Assembly (NCBI RefSeq): GCF_000765145.1
Contig: NZ_JMGA01000057.1
Span: forward strand, 1 to 64,000
Reading direction: 5' to 3'
DNA from: Desulfosporosinus sp. HMP52
Lineage (GTDB): Bacteria > Bacillota > Desulfitobacteriia > Desulfitobacteriales > Desulfitobacteriaceae
DNA length: 64,000 nt
The notes under the pieces are model-generated. The model made no database searches. It had not been told where the DNA came from and was given only the letters and a program-made list of their open reading frames with translations. Each line of letters starts with the position of its first letter. The first letter of the stretch is position 1. The translations under genes and the position numbers were made by a program. Positions 36,059-44,849 of the stretch are shown here, piece by piece.

Positions 36059-36276
36059 TTTAATCCTCCTTAGCTCAAACCTCAATATCATGCATCTTTC
36101 GACGCGAGTTATTACTATTCCTGCATATTTTTGTTAGTTGTTTTTAAATACCGTTAAGAATCGGCCAAGAAATAAATGAAATTTGTTCAGTTAAGCCAAG
36201 AAATTTAATCTTCCTATAAATCACTTCGTAGTACAAAGATCTGCTCTTTTATTCAAAGGTTTTTGGCAGGCAAAAA

Positions 36277-36313
36277 ATAAATCGTTCTGTATAAAAGATA
36301 CAGGACGATTTAT
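36277..36313 (-). terminator. terminator of the MgtC-like gene
   Basis: ATAAATCGTTCTGTAT pairs with ATACAGGACGATTTAT (G-T pairs inside), 5-base loop. The minus strand continues into TTTTTT (36277-36272). Confidence 0.85.
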
Positions 36314-36355
36314 CAGGAAAGGCGGCTGAAAATCCCGAACAAACCTCATCCAATA

Positions 36356-37093
36356 TTACAGCGAAGGCTTATTAGGTCTTTTGAACCGAGTAAACACGTT
36401 AGTCATGGATACTAAAAAGGAACTATCAGTATTTCCTACTTGTTCTGCTGAATATATCCCATCAATTTCATTGATGTCTTCAATAATTTGTTCCATATCA
36501 ATTTTCCGAAAGGGCGTCCTTACTTTATATTCAAGGGTAGTTCTATTGTAATCTTCTTTCAACAAAGTCATAGAAATGTTTTGGGGAACTATACTGTGGG
36601 ATTCAAGAAGGCGATTAATGTCTTTTACTTTACAAGTTCCGTTAATAGCTTCAACTTTTATAGTTTGACTATTCCTGAAAAAGTATGTTTCCACAGAACG
36701 TTCTAAGGTAAGAAAAACTAGAAGTGTTACAAAAAATGATGAGAAATAAAATCCGGCTCCCGCCGCTAACCCTATTGCCGCAACTACCCATAAAGAAGCT
36801 GCTGTCGTTAAGCCTTTAACTGATGTCTTATCTCTTAATATTGTACCTGCTCCCAAAAAGCCTATACCGGAAACAACTTGGGCTGCCAGTCGAGCAGGGT
36901 CTTTATTCACTGTCGCAAAGTCATTGAATCCATACATTGATAAGATCATTACTAAAGCAGAGCCTAAGGATACTAAAATATGAGTCCTAAATCCTGCGGG
37001 ACTATCATTCTTTTCTCTCTCAAAACCGACAACACCGCCAAATACACATGCTATAAAAAGTCTCAATGCCATCTCATACTCTGTAATATACAT
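36356..37093 (-). CDS. MgtC/SapB family membrane protein
   Basis: 245 aa. Four or five N-terminal hydrophobic helices carry the MgtC signature (GGVVGFEREKNDSPAGFRTHILVSLGSALVM, then GIGFLGAGTILRD and GLTTAASLWVVAAIGLA). A C-terminal ACT-like cytosolic domain follows (about 145-230, with the strands TIKVEAING and TLEYKVRTPF). MgtC proteins help adaptation to low magnesium and regulate membrane ATPases. GAGGTG precedes the ATG. A single-gene unit with its own terminator. Confidence 0.9.
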   Translation of the reverse strand: MYITEYEMALRLFIACVFGGVVGFEREKNDSPAGFRTHILVSLGSALVMILSMYGFNDFATVNKDPARLAAQVVSGIGFLGAGTILRDKTSVKGLTTAASLWVVAAIGLAAGAGFYFSSFFVTLLVFLTLERSVETYFFRNSQTIKVEAINGTCKVKDINRLLESHSIVPQNISMTLLKEDYNRTTLEYKVRTPFRKIDMEQIIEDINEIDGIYSAEQVGNTDSSFLVSMTNVFTRFKRPNKPSL

Positions 37094-37259
37094 TTAAATT
37101 CTTCACCTCTTTTCCAAATGGAGGATTATTCTGGTTTTTACAGAAGCGACCCAAACTTGCATTTTTGTTAGTTTAATATATCTATACGCTAAAACATCCT
37201 ATAATTCCTTTTATTACTTAAGGAGCATAATAGAGTTTTTTAATAGAGGCTTGAGATTA

Positions 37260-38012
37260 TTATTCAATTTCCAAACCAATAGGACAATGATCTGAACCCA
37301 TGACTTCATTATAAATAACTGCAGCTTTCAATCGATCTTTTAAGATTTCAGATACACAGAAGTAATCAATGCGCCATCCCGCATTATTGGCTCTTGCATT
37401 GAACATATAAGACCACCAAGTATAGGCATTTGTCTTATCCGGATAAAAATACCTAAATGTATCTATAAAGCCACTCTTAATGATTTCTCCGAATTTATTT
37501 CTTTCTTCCATTGAAAACCCAGCATTTTTTCTATTTGAACTTGGATTTTTAAGGTCGATTTCCTCATGGGCAACATTCAAGTCTCCACAGAAGATGACGG
37601 GTTTGTTTTTTTCAAGATCTTTAATGAACTTTAAAAATTCTTCTTCCCATTTCATTCTGTATTCCAATCGTGCTAACCCTCTTTGAGAATTTGGAGTATA
37701 TACTGTTACTACATAGTGTTTTTCGAATTCCAGAGTTATAACTCTTCCTTCTTTATCATGCTCTTCCTGGCCTATTCCATAGATAATCTTCATCGGTTCG
37801 TTCTTAGTGAAAATGGCCGTTCCTGAGTAGCCCTTTTTTTGAGCAAAATTCCAATACTGATAATAGCCCTCCAAATTAAAGGGGATTTGATCTTCCTGAA
37901 CTTTCGTTTCCTGAAGGCAAAAAATATCCGCATTTTCCTTCTCGAAAAAGTCCAAAAACCCATTTTTTACACAAGCCCTAATTCCATTAACATTCCATGA
38001 AATTAATTTCAT
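37260..38012 (-). CDS. xth: exodeoxyribonuclease III (AP endonuclease)
   Basis: 250 aa. Base-excision repair enzyme that cuts at abasic sites and degrades 3' ends. Family motifs are intact: MKLISWNVNGIRA, FCLQETKVQ (metal-binding Glu), YSGTAIFTK, VTVYTPNSQ, FCGDLNVAHEEIDL (catalytic Asp and Asn), GWRIDYFCVS and the final GSDHCPIGLEI (catalytic Asp-His). AGGAG is upstream of the ATG. Single gene. Confidence 0.95.
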   Translation of the reverse strand: MKLISWNVNGIRACVKNGFLDFFEKENADIFCLQETKVQEDQIPFNLEGYYQYWNFAQKKGYSGTAIFTKNEPMKIIYGIGQEEHDKEGRVITLEFEKHYVVTVYTPNSQRGLARLEYRMKWEEEFLKFIKDLEKNKPVIFCGDLNVAHEEIDLKNPSSNRKNAGFSMEERNKFGEIIKSGFIDTFRYFYPDKTNAYTWWSYMFNARANNAGWRIDYFCVSEILKDRLKAAVIYNEVMGSDHCPIGLEIE

Positions 38013-38339
38013 AATCTTAGTTCTCCTCTTATTTTTTAAGTCTGGTTGCCAAAAATATAAATCTAATTTTTAAGTTTTTCGGCTGGTCTACTCTTTATTT
38101 TAGTATACCGCAATTTTATGTATATTTAATATACTAAAAAAAGCCAAAGGTGTTTTCTTTTGATACTTAAAGAACACTAACCAGAACTACTTACACTATG
38201 CCCTTAAATAAAAAGTAGATTTTAATCATAAAGAAAACCTAGCTGGCACCTGACTGTATAACAAAAACAGCCCTGTTTTAGGGCTGCTTCTGATTTAAAA
38301 TATGTCTCTAACCTGACTGTATTAAGACCTTGGGTACAA
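38013..38339. other. 327-bp intergenic region
   Basis: AT-rich. It contains the terminator of the downstream-ending acyl-CoA dehydrogenase (38268-38286) and the promoter side of xth. No gene is supported. Confidence 0.5.
38268..38286 (-). terminator. acyl-CoA dehydrogenase terminator
   Basis: CAGCCCT/AGGGCTG stem with a 5-base loop; on the minus strand GGGCTG runs into TTTTTG. Confidence 0.82.
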
Positions 38340-39476
38340 TTACTTAAAAATATTATTGGCTATAACAACTCGTTGGATTTGGTTCGTCCCTTCATATATT
38401 TGCATAACCTTTGCATCACGCATATATTTCTCCACACCATATTCTCTTAGGTAACCATATCCGCCGAGTATCTGAACAACATTGGTCGTAACTTTCATGG
38501 CAACATCAGCCGCAAAGCACTTGGCATAGGATGCTACGTGACTAAAGGGCAGATTCTCCTGGGCCAGATAACAGGCTTTATAGGTAAGCAGGCGGGCAGC
38601 TTCAATTTCCATAGCCATATCAGCAAGCATGAATCTTATAGCTTGAAACTTTCCGATTTCTTGTCCAAAGGCAACTCGTTCTTTGCAATATTTTACAGCT
38701 GCTTCATAGGCTCCCTGGGCAATTCCAACCGCTTCAGCTGCAACTGATGGACGAGATAGATCGAGAGCCTTCATTAAGATCTTAAAGCCCTCCCCCTCTT
38801 CTCCCAGTCGATTTGCAACCGGTACCCGCACATCTTCAAAAATTACTTGACGGGTATCCGAAGTGCGTATTCCCATTTTCTTTTCCTCTGGTCCTACGGA
38901 AATACCGGGAGTATTACGATCAACAATGAAACCAATGATCCCTTTATAACGAAGCTCTTTGTTCGTAGTACCAAATACCGTATAAATATCAGCAACTCCA
39001 CCATTAGTAATAAACTGCTTGGTACCATTTAGTACATAAAAATCTCCATCTCTTTTAGCGGTTAATGAAATCCCGGCTGTGTCCGAACCGGCTCCTGGTT
39101 CGGTAAGACAAAATGCCCCTAATTTTCCCGCATTTAAACGATCATAATAGTATTTTTTTTGTTCATAGGTACCGGCAACATTGACAGGCTGTGCAGAAAG
39201 TAAACAACTAGCTGCCATAGTTGCCCCTATTCCACCACATCCTCGACTAAGTTCCTCAGTTACAAGGATTTGGGTGAGAATATCCGCTCCGGGTCCATCA
39301 AATTCTTCAGGTACTCCAATTGTAAGCAACCCAACTTCGTGCATCTTATTTACGATTTCTAATGGGAATTCTTCTTTTTCATCATATTCTAGAATAACCG
39401 GCAAAATCTCTTTATCGACGAACTTACGTGCTGTCACACGCATTGTTTCTTGTTCCTCAGTTAGTGAAAAATCCAT
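38340..39476 (-). CDS. short-chain (butyryl-type) acyl-CoA dehydrogenase
   Basis: 378 aa from ATG 39476 (MDFSLTEEQ), with AAAGGAGGGGG six bases upstream; an in-frame extension to 39641 has no family similarity. Visible: CLTEPGAGSDTAGI (FAD/substrate), KQFITNGG, RERVAFGQEIGKFQ-type block (ERVAFGQEIGKFQAIRF) and the C-terminal QILGGYGY...QIYEGTNQIQR with the catalytic Glu in YEGT. This is the classical short-chain/butyryl-CoA dehydrogenase pattern. No EtfAB, crotonase or thiolase gene lies beside it. It is divergent from the LytS-type kinase gene. Confidence 0.92.
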   Translation of the reverse strand: MDFSLTEEQETMRVTARKFVDKEILPVILEYDEKEEFPLEIVNKMHEVGLLTIGVPEEFDGPGADILTQILVTEELSRGCGGIGATMAASCLLSAQPVNVAGTYEQKKYYYDRLNAGKLGAFCLTEPGAGSDTAGISLTAKRDGDFYVLNGTKQFITNGGVADIYTVFGTTNKELRYKGIIGFIVDRNTPGISVGPEEKKMGIRTSDTRQVIFEDVRVPVANRLGEEGEGFKILMKALDLSRPSVAAEAVGIAQGAYEAAVKYCKERVAFGQEIGKFQAIRFMLADMAMEIEAARLLTYKACYLAQENLPFSHVASYAKCFAADVAMKVTTNVVQILGGYGYLREYGVEKYMRDAKVMQIYEGTNQIQRVVIANNIFK

Positions 39477-39835
39477 GATAATCCCCCTCCTTTGTTTCAA
39501 CGAAACGCCATTCCTATAGTTAAAGTGCAAATTAATATCCGGAAAAATTAAAGGTTTCTTGGCTTTCCCTCGCCTCCTTAAGAATTTGATGGATTCCCGA
39601 TCATAGTCCCTTGGAAAATATATGCAAATTTGTTGCCACATCTATTACTAGTTGATTACCGGCTGAAACGGATAATTCTAATTAGGACTTGCACAAACTA
39701 AAAAGCTTTGGCAAACTTAACAATAACTTACTTAAACTAACCAAATCAGAAATTCTCCCCATTAATTATCTCTCTAGTGCGGAAGGCATGATCACCGCAA
39801 TGTTGCGGCTTATCCAGAAAGGAATGAAATGCAGC
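39477..39835. other. divergent intergenic region
   Basis: 359 bp between the acyl-CoA dehydrogenase and the LytS-like gene. It contains the ribosome site of the former. A plus-strand frame continuous with the kinase begins at 39689, but no ribosome site supports starting there. No operator recognised. Confidence 0.45.
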
Positions 39836-41554
39836 ATGTCCAACAGCTTATTATGGAATCTAACTCTTAATATTGCTCTATTGGTGCTCATTGCCAATCT
39901 CTTAACTAAGCTTAAAATTGTAAGACGCATGCTATTAGAAAAAAAGGGTAGTTTTTGTGGACAGGCAGCCCTAGCAATAGGTTTCGGTCTTTTTTGTATC
40001 CTCTCCACCTACACAGGTGTTCAACTTGAGGGAGTAATTGTAAATACTCGTGTTATCGGAGCATTGGCTGGAGGTATCTTGGGAGGGCCGGTTGTTGGCA
40101 TCGGGGCGGGGTTAATCGGAGGCATCCACCGTTACTTTTATGATATTGAAAAATTCACCTCAGTAGCCTGTGCTCTTGCTACTTTGTCGGCGGGCATTTT
40201 AGGTGCTGTCTTTTCCCCTCACTTCCAGCGGGGAAAATGGAATCAATCTGCTCTTTTCGCTATTACCGCCCTATCCGAGATCATACAAATGGTCTTGATC
40301 CTGCTCCTTTGCCGCCCCTTTGATATTGCTTTGAGTGTAGTCAAAACTATAGCCCTGCCTATGATTCTATTGAATTCCTTTGGGATGCTAATCTTTATGG
40401 CAACTTTTAAGAATATTTTTATTGAAAAGGATCAAGAATCTGCCAGCAAGATGAGCCTTGCCCTGTCAATTGCTGAACAATGTCTACCTTATCTACGAAA
40501 AGGTCTTTCTAGTAGGGAAGACTTGAAAAGTGCAGTATCTATTATTCTCTCCTCTGCAATATGCTCCAGTGTCTTAATCACTGACCGCCAGCAAATTCTT
40601 GCTTGGGGACAGACGGACAGCGATCTTAATGTTGATGAATTTAATGAGCTCCCACTGCCTGCAAAACAAGCTATGGAAGAAAATCAGTTTGTGACCTTTA
40701 CTGAAACCAGAAATAATCCTAGTTTAAACGGGATTCTTCGCCATCACACCATCATTGCTGCACCACTCACCAAACTAGATCAACCCGTGGGATGCCTTAT
40801 GGTATTTGTAAAACGACGCTGGATTAACCTGGAGGCGGACATTAGCTTTGTCCAAGGCCTTGCCACCCTCTTCTCTACTCAATTAGAACTATCTGAAATT
40901 GATTATCAAAAGGGTCTGCGCCAAAGAGCAGAGTTTTCATCTCTCCAATCTCAAATAAATCCTCACTTTCTGTATAACTCTCTGAATACCCTCTCTTGTA
41001 TATGTCGAGAAAATCCCTCTAGAGCCAGAGAGCTTCTTATGGCCCTGGCAACGTATTTCCGTCAAACACTTGACACTGACCGGTGTATGATTAGCCTCAA
41101 AGAAGAATTAGCCCATGTTAATAACTATCTAATTTTAGAGAAGGCCCGTTTTGAAGAAAAGCTGGATGTTACAATCGACATTCCTGATTATATAGATTGT
41201 CTGGTTCCTACCCTAATACTTCAACCAATTGTGGAAAACGCGGTTAAGTATGGTGCTGATTCTCAGGGTCGCCGCTGTATTAGTATCGTTGCACGGCAGG
41301 TTCCGGGTTGCGTCACCATTACAGTCTCTGACGGCGGGCCAGGTTTCCCTCCGGATGTTTTAGAAAGACTTCACAGTATCACCTCAGATGGTAACCACAT
41401 AGGTCTTTTTAACGTTCAGAAGCGCCTGAAAAGCATTTATGGGGAAGAAGATCATCTTTGTATTACCTGCAGCTCTAATGGATCTATAGTAGAGTTAAAG
41501 ATAACTGACGCTAAAGAAGATGCTTATAGAGCGGAACGAAAGGAGTCTGCTTAA
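39836..41554 (+). CDS. LytS-type sensor histidine kinase
   Basis: About 572 aa from ATG 39836 (MSNSLLWN), chosen because the first membrane helix then begins at the usual distance; AAAGGA lies 12 bases upstream, so the exact start is uncertain. The N-terminal 5TM-5TMR_LYT sensor carries the family block TRVIGALAGGILGGPVVGIGAGLIGGIHRYFYD (in parts). A GAF-like domain, the His_kinase domain with NPHFLYNSLNTLS, and HATPase with IVENAVKYG and SDGGPGFPP follow. Related kinases in other bacteria sense pyruvate or cell-wall state. Overlaps the response-regulator gene by one base. Confidence 0.88.
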   Translation: MSNSLLWNLTLNIALLVLIANLLTKLKIVRRMLLEKKGSFCGQAALAIGFGLFCILSTYTGVQLEGVIVNTRVIGALAGGILGGPVVGIGAGLIGGIHRYFYDIEKFTSVACALATLSAGILGAVFSPHFQRGKWNQSALFAITALSEIIQMVLILLLCRPFDIALSVVKTIALPMILLNSFGMLIFMATFKNIFIEKDQESASKMSLALSIAEQCLPYLRKGLSSREDLKSAVSIILSSAICSSVLITDRQQILAWGQTDSDLNVDEFNELPLPAKQAMEENQFVTFTETRNNPSLNGILRHHTIIAAPLTKLDQPVGCLMVFVKRRWINLEADISFVQGLATLFSTQLELSEIDYQKGLRQRAEFSSLQSQINPHFLYNSLNTLSCICRENPSRARELLMALATYFRQTLDTDRCMISLKEELAHVNNYLILEKARFEEKLDVTIDIPDYIDCLVPTLILQPIVENAVKYGADSQGRRCISIVARQVPGCVTITVSDGGPGFPPDVLERLHSITSDGNHIGLFNVQKRLKSIYGEEDHLCITCSSNGSIVELKITDAKEDAYRAERKESA

Positions 41555-42267
41555 TGAGGATTGCCGTCATAGACGATGAACGCCCAGCCAGAAGTGAACT
41601 TATGCACCAACTACTGGAGATCATTCCCGAAGCTATAATATCTGAAGCCGACAGCGGCTCTGCAGCACTTGAAATAATGAGTAAGGAAACTTTTGATTTG
41701 GTGTTTATCGATATTAATCTGGGTGATATAGAAGGAACTGTCCTGGCTTCAACCGTTCAGCAACTAATGCCTAAAGCCCACATTATCTTTGCCACAGCTT
41801 ATTCTCAATATGCCCTTCTTGCTTTTGAGATCGGTGTCTCCAATTATATCCTTAAGCCCTTTGAAAAAAGCCGCCTTGAGAAAATCGTGGCTAAATGCCG
41901 CAAGGAATCAGAGGCCTCCTGCACTAAAACCCTTTCCAACCGGCTTCCGGTCAACTGCAATCGGCGAATCATTTTAGTGGATATAAGCTCCATAGTTTAT
42001 ATAGAGACCGATAATCGAAGTTGTGTAATACACACTAAAAATGGGGATCTGACAGAAAACCTTGCAATACGAGAGTACGAAAAACGGCTCTTCGGACACC
42101 GCTTCTTTCGAATCCATAAAAGCTATCTGGTTAACTTGGAAGAGGTTCGGGAGATATTCCCATGGCATAACAACAGTTTCGCTCTAAAGATGGTAGGCTA
42201 TGAAGACCAAATTCTGCCTGTGGGGCGTGAAAAGATTAAAGAGCTGAAACAAATCTTGAAAATATAA
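41554..42267 (+). CDS. LytTR-type response regulator
   Basis: 237 aa. A receiver domain with Asp53 as the phosphorylation site (FIDINLGD), acidic Asp7/Asp8 and Lys in ILKPF, then a LytTR DNA-binding domain (about 130-235; IVYIETDNRSCVIHT, HRFFRIHKSYLVNL, LPVGREKI). The start codon overlaps the kinase stop (TAATG), giving coupled translation. It likely activates the GntP-family permease gene 286 bp downstream, as LytTR regulators often control a neighbouring transporter or membrane protein. Confidence 0.92.
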   Translation: MRIAVIDDERPARSELMHQLLEIIPEAIISEADSGSAALEIMSKETFDLVFIDINLGDIEGTVLASTVQQLMPKAHIIFATAYSQYALLAFEIGVSNYILKPFEKSRLEKIVAKCRKESEASCTKTLSNRLPVNCNRRIILVDISSIVYIETDNRSCVIHTKNGDLTENLAIREYEKRLFGHRFFRIHKSYLVNLEEVREIFPWHNNSFALKMVGYEDQILPVGREKIKELKQILKI

Positions 42268-42289
42268 ACCTAAATTTAAAAGCATGATA

Positions 42290-42322
42290 ACCGCCGGGGC
42301 CTCCAGAAGGAGGGCCGGCGGT
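42290..42322 (+). terminator. terminator of the LytS/LytTR operon
   Basis: ACCGCCGGGGCCTCC/GGAGGGCCGGCGGT GC-rich stem with small internal imbalance, followed by TTTTTTT. Confidence 0.92.
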
Positions 42323-42553
42323 TTTTTTGGTATTCCAATTCAACCGTTTAACCCCCCGATTACGTTGATTAGGCACTGAGTATTACATTTAAAACAAAAG
42401 TTATTCAATTATGTCAATTCGGATGGTAGACTTCATTAAAAATTCAAAATTAAGACGCAACAATGTTTACATCAAATTATTCTGTTCATAAGGGGGGGGT
42501 TCAGTTTAGCAAGCTCCACAGACAACAATTATTTTGATTAGGAGGTTAATTTT

Positions 42554-43909
42554 ATGGAAGCAGGTTTCAGTTCATTAATTGTAATGCTCGTGGCCCTTAT
42601 AGTTCTTGTGGTATCAATTATCAAGCTTAAAGTTCATCCAGTCTTTGCTCTGATCATTGTAGCAATTGGTTCTGCTATTGCCTTTGGAATACCTCTGAAG
42701 GATGTAATTAGTACCGTAACAGGTGGATTCGGAGGAACCATTGGGAATATCGGTATTGTCATTATTCTTGGCTGTACGATGGGCGTAATTCTTGAACAAA
42801 CAAGTGGAGCTCTAGTACTTGCCAATACTATCTTAAAGATAGTCGGCAAAAAGCGTTCAAGCCTTGCCATGGCTATTTCCGGTTATCTGGTATCTATCCC
42901 TGTATTCAGTGATTCTGCTATTGTCATCCTTTCGCCTGTTGCTCGTGCACTTTCCGCCCGTGGTGGAGTTCCGCTTTTTGGCTTGCTGGGTGCTCTAAAT
43001 GCCGGAATCTTGGCAACACACACCATGGTTCCTCCAACTCCCGGCCCTCTTGCTGCTGCCGGTACTTTGGGGGCAGACGTTGGCTTAGTCATCGCTTTTG
43101 GTCTTATATCCGCCTTTGCTTATACTACTGCTGCAAATTTATACTGTAATTCAAATTACTGTCGTGCCAAGTATCCTCACGTCTCCAAGATGACTAATGT
43201 TGAAACAGTTGTTGGAGAGGACTTCACTATCCAAACTGATAAGAAGCTTCCCAGCGCTGCTCTGACCTTTGCTGTTATTCTGGTTCCTGTTATCTTAATC
43301 TGTGCAAACTCTTTTGCTACCATGGCTCTTCCCAAGGGTGCATCTATCCTTCCCTACCTGGGCTTCATCGGACACCCCATTCCCGCTTTATCCGTCGGTG
43401 TTATTCTCGCTCTGTTCTTGGATACAAGCATCTTCAGTAAGGATCAGGTCTATGCCTGGTTTGACAGAGCTGTTGAAAGCTCAGGGTTTATTATTCTGGC
43501 TACCGGTGCGGCGGGAGCGTTCGGAGCTGTTCTTAAAGCCTCAGGCGTTGGTGCCTACCTGGGCATGCTAATCGCTTCAACTCCCTTGCCGGCTGTGTTC
43601 GTGCCCTTCCTAGTCGCCTTGCTCCTTTCCGTCTCCAACGGTTCGGCAACGGTGTCTCTCCTAACAGGTTCTGCCATAATTTTGCCACTGCTGCCATCTT
43701 TGGGTATCCATCCTGTGATTGGCACCCTAGCTATAGCAGCGGGTTCATCCTTCTTCTATCATGCTAATGCCAGCCACTTCTGGGTCGTTGTCAAGTCCAA
43801 TGATCTCTCTATGAAAGAAGGTTATGCCTTAGTCTCAGTGGGTTCGGCAATAGGAAGTGTAGCTGCTATTTTAGCCGTTTGGGCTATGTCTTTCTTCCTG
43901 ACTGTATAG
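42554..43909 (+). CDS. GntP family organic-acid permease
   Basis: 451 aa integral membrane protein with about 12 helices. GntP-family blocks are visible: GFGGTIGNIGIVIILGCTMG, VFSDSAIVILSPVARALSARGG, THTMVPPTPGPLAAAGTLGAD, and a C-terminal ASHFWVV region. The family imports gluconate, glycerate, lactate-like or related acids with protons; the substrate cannot be read from the sequence. AGGAGG lies about eight bases before the ATG. It lies downstream of a LytS/LytTR pair and has its own terminator, so it is a separate, probably inducible unit. Confidence 0.9.
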   Translation: MEAGFSSLIVMLVALIVLVVSIIKLKVHPVFALIIVAIGSAIAFGIPLKDVISTVTGGFGGTIGNIGIVIILGCTMGVILEQTSGALVLANTILKIVGKKRSSLAMAISGYLVSIPVFSDSAIVILSPVARALSARGGVPLFGLLGALNAGILATHTMVPPTPGPLAAAGTLGADVGLVIAFGLISAFAYTTAANLYCNSNYCRAKYPHVSKMTNVETVVGEDFTIQTDKKLPSAALTFAVILVPVILICANSFATMALPKGASILPYLGFIGHPIPALSVGVILALFLDTSIFSKDQVYAWFDRAVESSGFIILATGAAGAFGAVLKASGVGAYLGMLIASTPLPAVFVPFLVALLLSVSNGSATVSLLTGSAIILPLLPSLGIHPVIGTLAIAAGSSFFYHANASHFWVVVKSNDLSMKEGYALVSVGSAIGSVAAILAVWAMSFFLTV

Positions 43910-43959
43910 TTTTGTAACAATCATTTGACTATTTTAGAAACATGCTTCCTAAACTTTTG

Positions 43960-44008
43960 ATACCCCGAATTTTTTGGATATGATAATTATCCAAAAAATT
44001 CGGGGTAT
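43960..44008 (+). terminator. terminator with 21-bp perfect stem
   Basis: Positions 43960-43980 (ATACCCCGAATTTTTTGGATA) are exactly complementary to 43988-44008, with a 7-base loop TGATAAT. T-rich sequence follows. Confidence 0.9.
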
Positions 44009-44038
44009 TCTTCATATTTAATGCCTAGAAAATAACTA

Positions 44039-44074
44039 AAAGCCTTGAGACCACTGTCAGGCACTCAAGGCTTT
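44039..44074 (-). terminator. terminator of the two-component genes
   Basis: AAAGCCTTGAG/CTCAAGGCTTT, 11-bp stem with a 14-base loop. On the minus strand TTTTAGTTATTTT follows. Confidence 0.8.
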
Positions 44075-44094
44075 GTTAATGATGATATTTTTTA

Positions 44095-44847
44095 TCATTC
44101 ACTATCACACAGATGTTTTCTTCGGTAAGCTTTAGGAGTCATGTTCATCTGCTGTACAAAAACACGATTAAAATATGACGGATCTGTAAAGCCACACTCA
44201 CTAGAAATTCGATAGGCAGGATAATCCGTTGTTTCTAATAGTTTACACGCATACTCTATCTTTAATTTATTGACATAATCTATATAGCTGACTCCTACTT
44301 CTTTTTTAAAGATACGGCTGAAATACTGTGGATTTAGAAATACCTTCGATGAAACTAATTGCAGAGGTAACTTTTGTTTAAAGTTATCATGAATGTATTT
44401 TAATGATTTCTCGATAAGATAGATCTGATCTGTTTGTTGTTCCACAATTTCCTCGTCAGGATCAATCTTGTTGTCCGCAACCGTTGCTAATAAGTCGTGA
44501 AATACCTGTTTGAAGACAGAGGGTTTGATTGGTTTCAAGAGGTAGTCCTGAACACGGAGCCGGATTGCTGTTTGAGCATAGGAAAAATCCGAACAGGCTG
44601 ATAGAATCACGACAGATACTTGGGGGAGGAATTTTTTTATTTCCTGGAGGGCCTGCAAACCATCCATCTCAGGAATGAGTATATCCATTATTATGACGTC
44701 CGGACGGTATTGTTTGGCAAGTTTGACGGCTTGAATACCGTTATCACAGGTGATCAGTTTATCTTTAGGGTCAAGCTCTTCTGCTACAATCGATTTAAGA
44801 AATTCTAATTCCAGTAATTCATCTTCTACAATTAAAACTACGCTCAT
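44095..44847 (-). CDS. AraC-type (YesN-like) response regulator
   Basis: 250 aa. A receiver domain with Asp55 (VIIMDILIPE), acidic residues Glu8-Asp9 and Lys in LLKPIKP, followed by a linker and two AraC-type helix-turn-helix motifs (about 145-245; VFLNPQYFSRIFKKEVG and CGFTDPSYFNRVFVQQMNMTPKAYRR). It partners the PocR-domain kinase encoded three bases upstream. Because the pair follows the microcompartment operon on the same strand, control of that operon is the natural inference. Confidence 0.9.
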   Translation of the reverse strand: MSVVLIVEDELLELEFLKSIVAEELDPKDKLITCDNGIQAVKLAKQYRPDVIIMDILIPEMDGLQALQEIKKFLPQVSVVILSACSDFSYAQTAIRLRVQDYLLKPIKPSVFKQVFHDLLATVADNKIDPDEEIVEQQTDQIYLIEKSLKYIHDNFKQKLPLQLVSSKVFLNPQYFSRIFKKEVGVSYIDYVNKLKIEYACKLLETTDYPAYRISSECGFTDPSYFNRVFVQQMNMTPKAYRRKHLCDSE

Positions 44848-44849
44848 CC

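Noticed and set aside
38340-39641. Long form of the butyryl-type acyl-CoA dehydrogenase
   Set aside because: The strong ribosome site AAAAGGAGGGGG stands just before ATG 39476, and the extension resembles no dehydrogenase.
39689-39835. N-terminal extension of the LytS-like kinase
   Set aside because: The added 49 residues have no family similarity or ribosome site, and the first membrane helix would be placed unusually far from the start.
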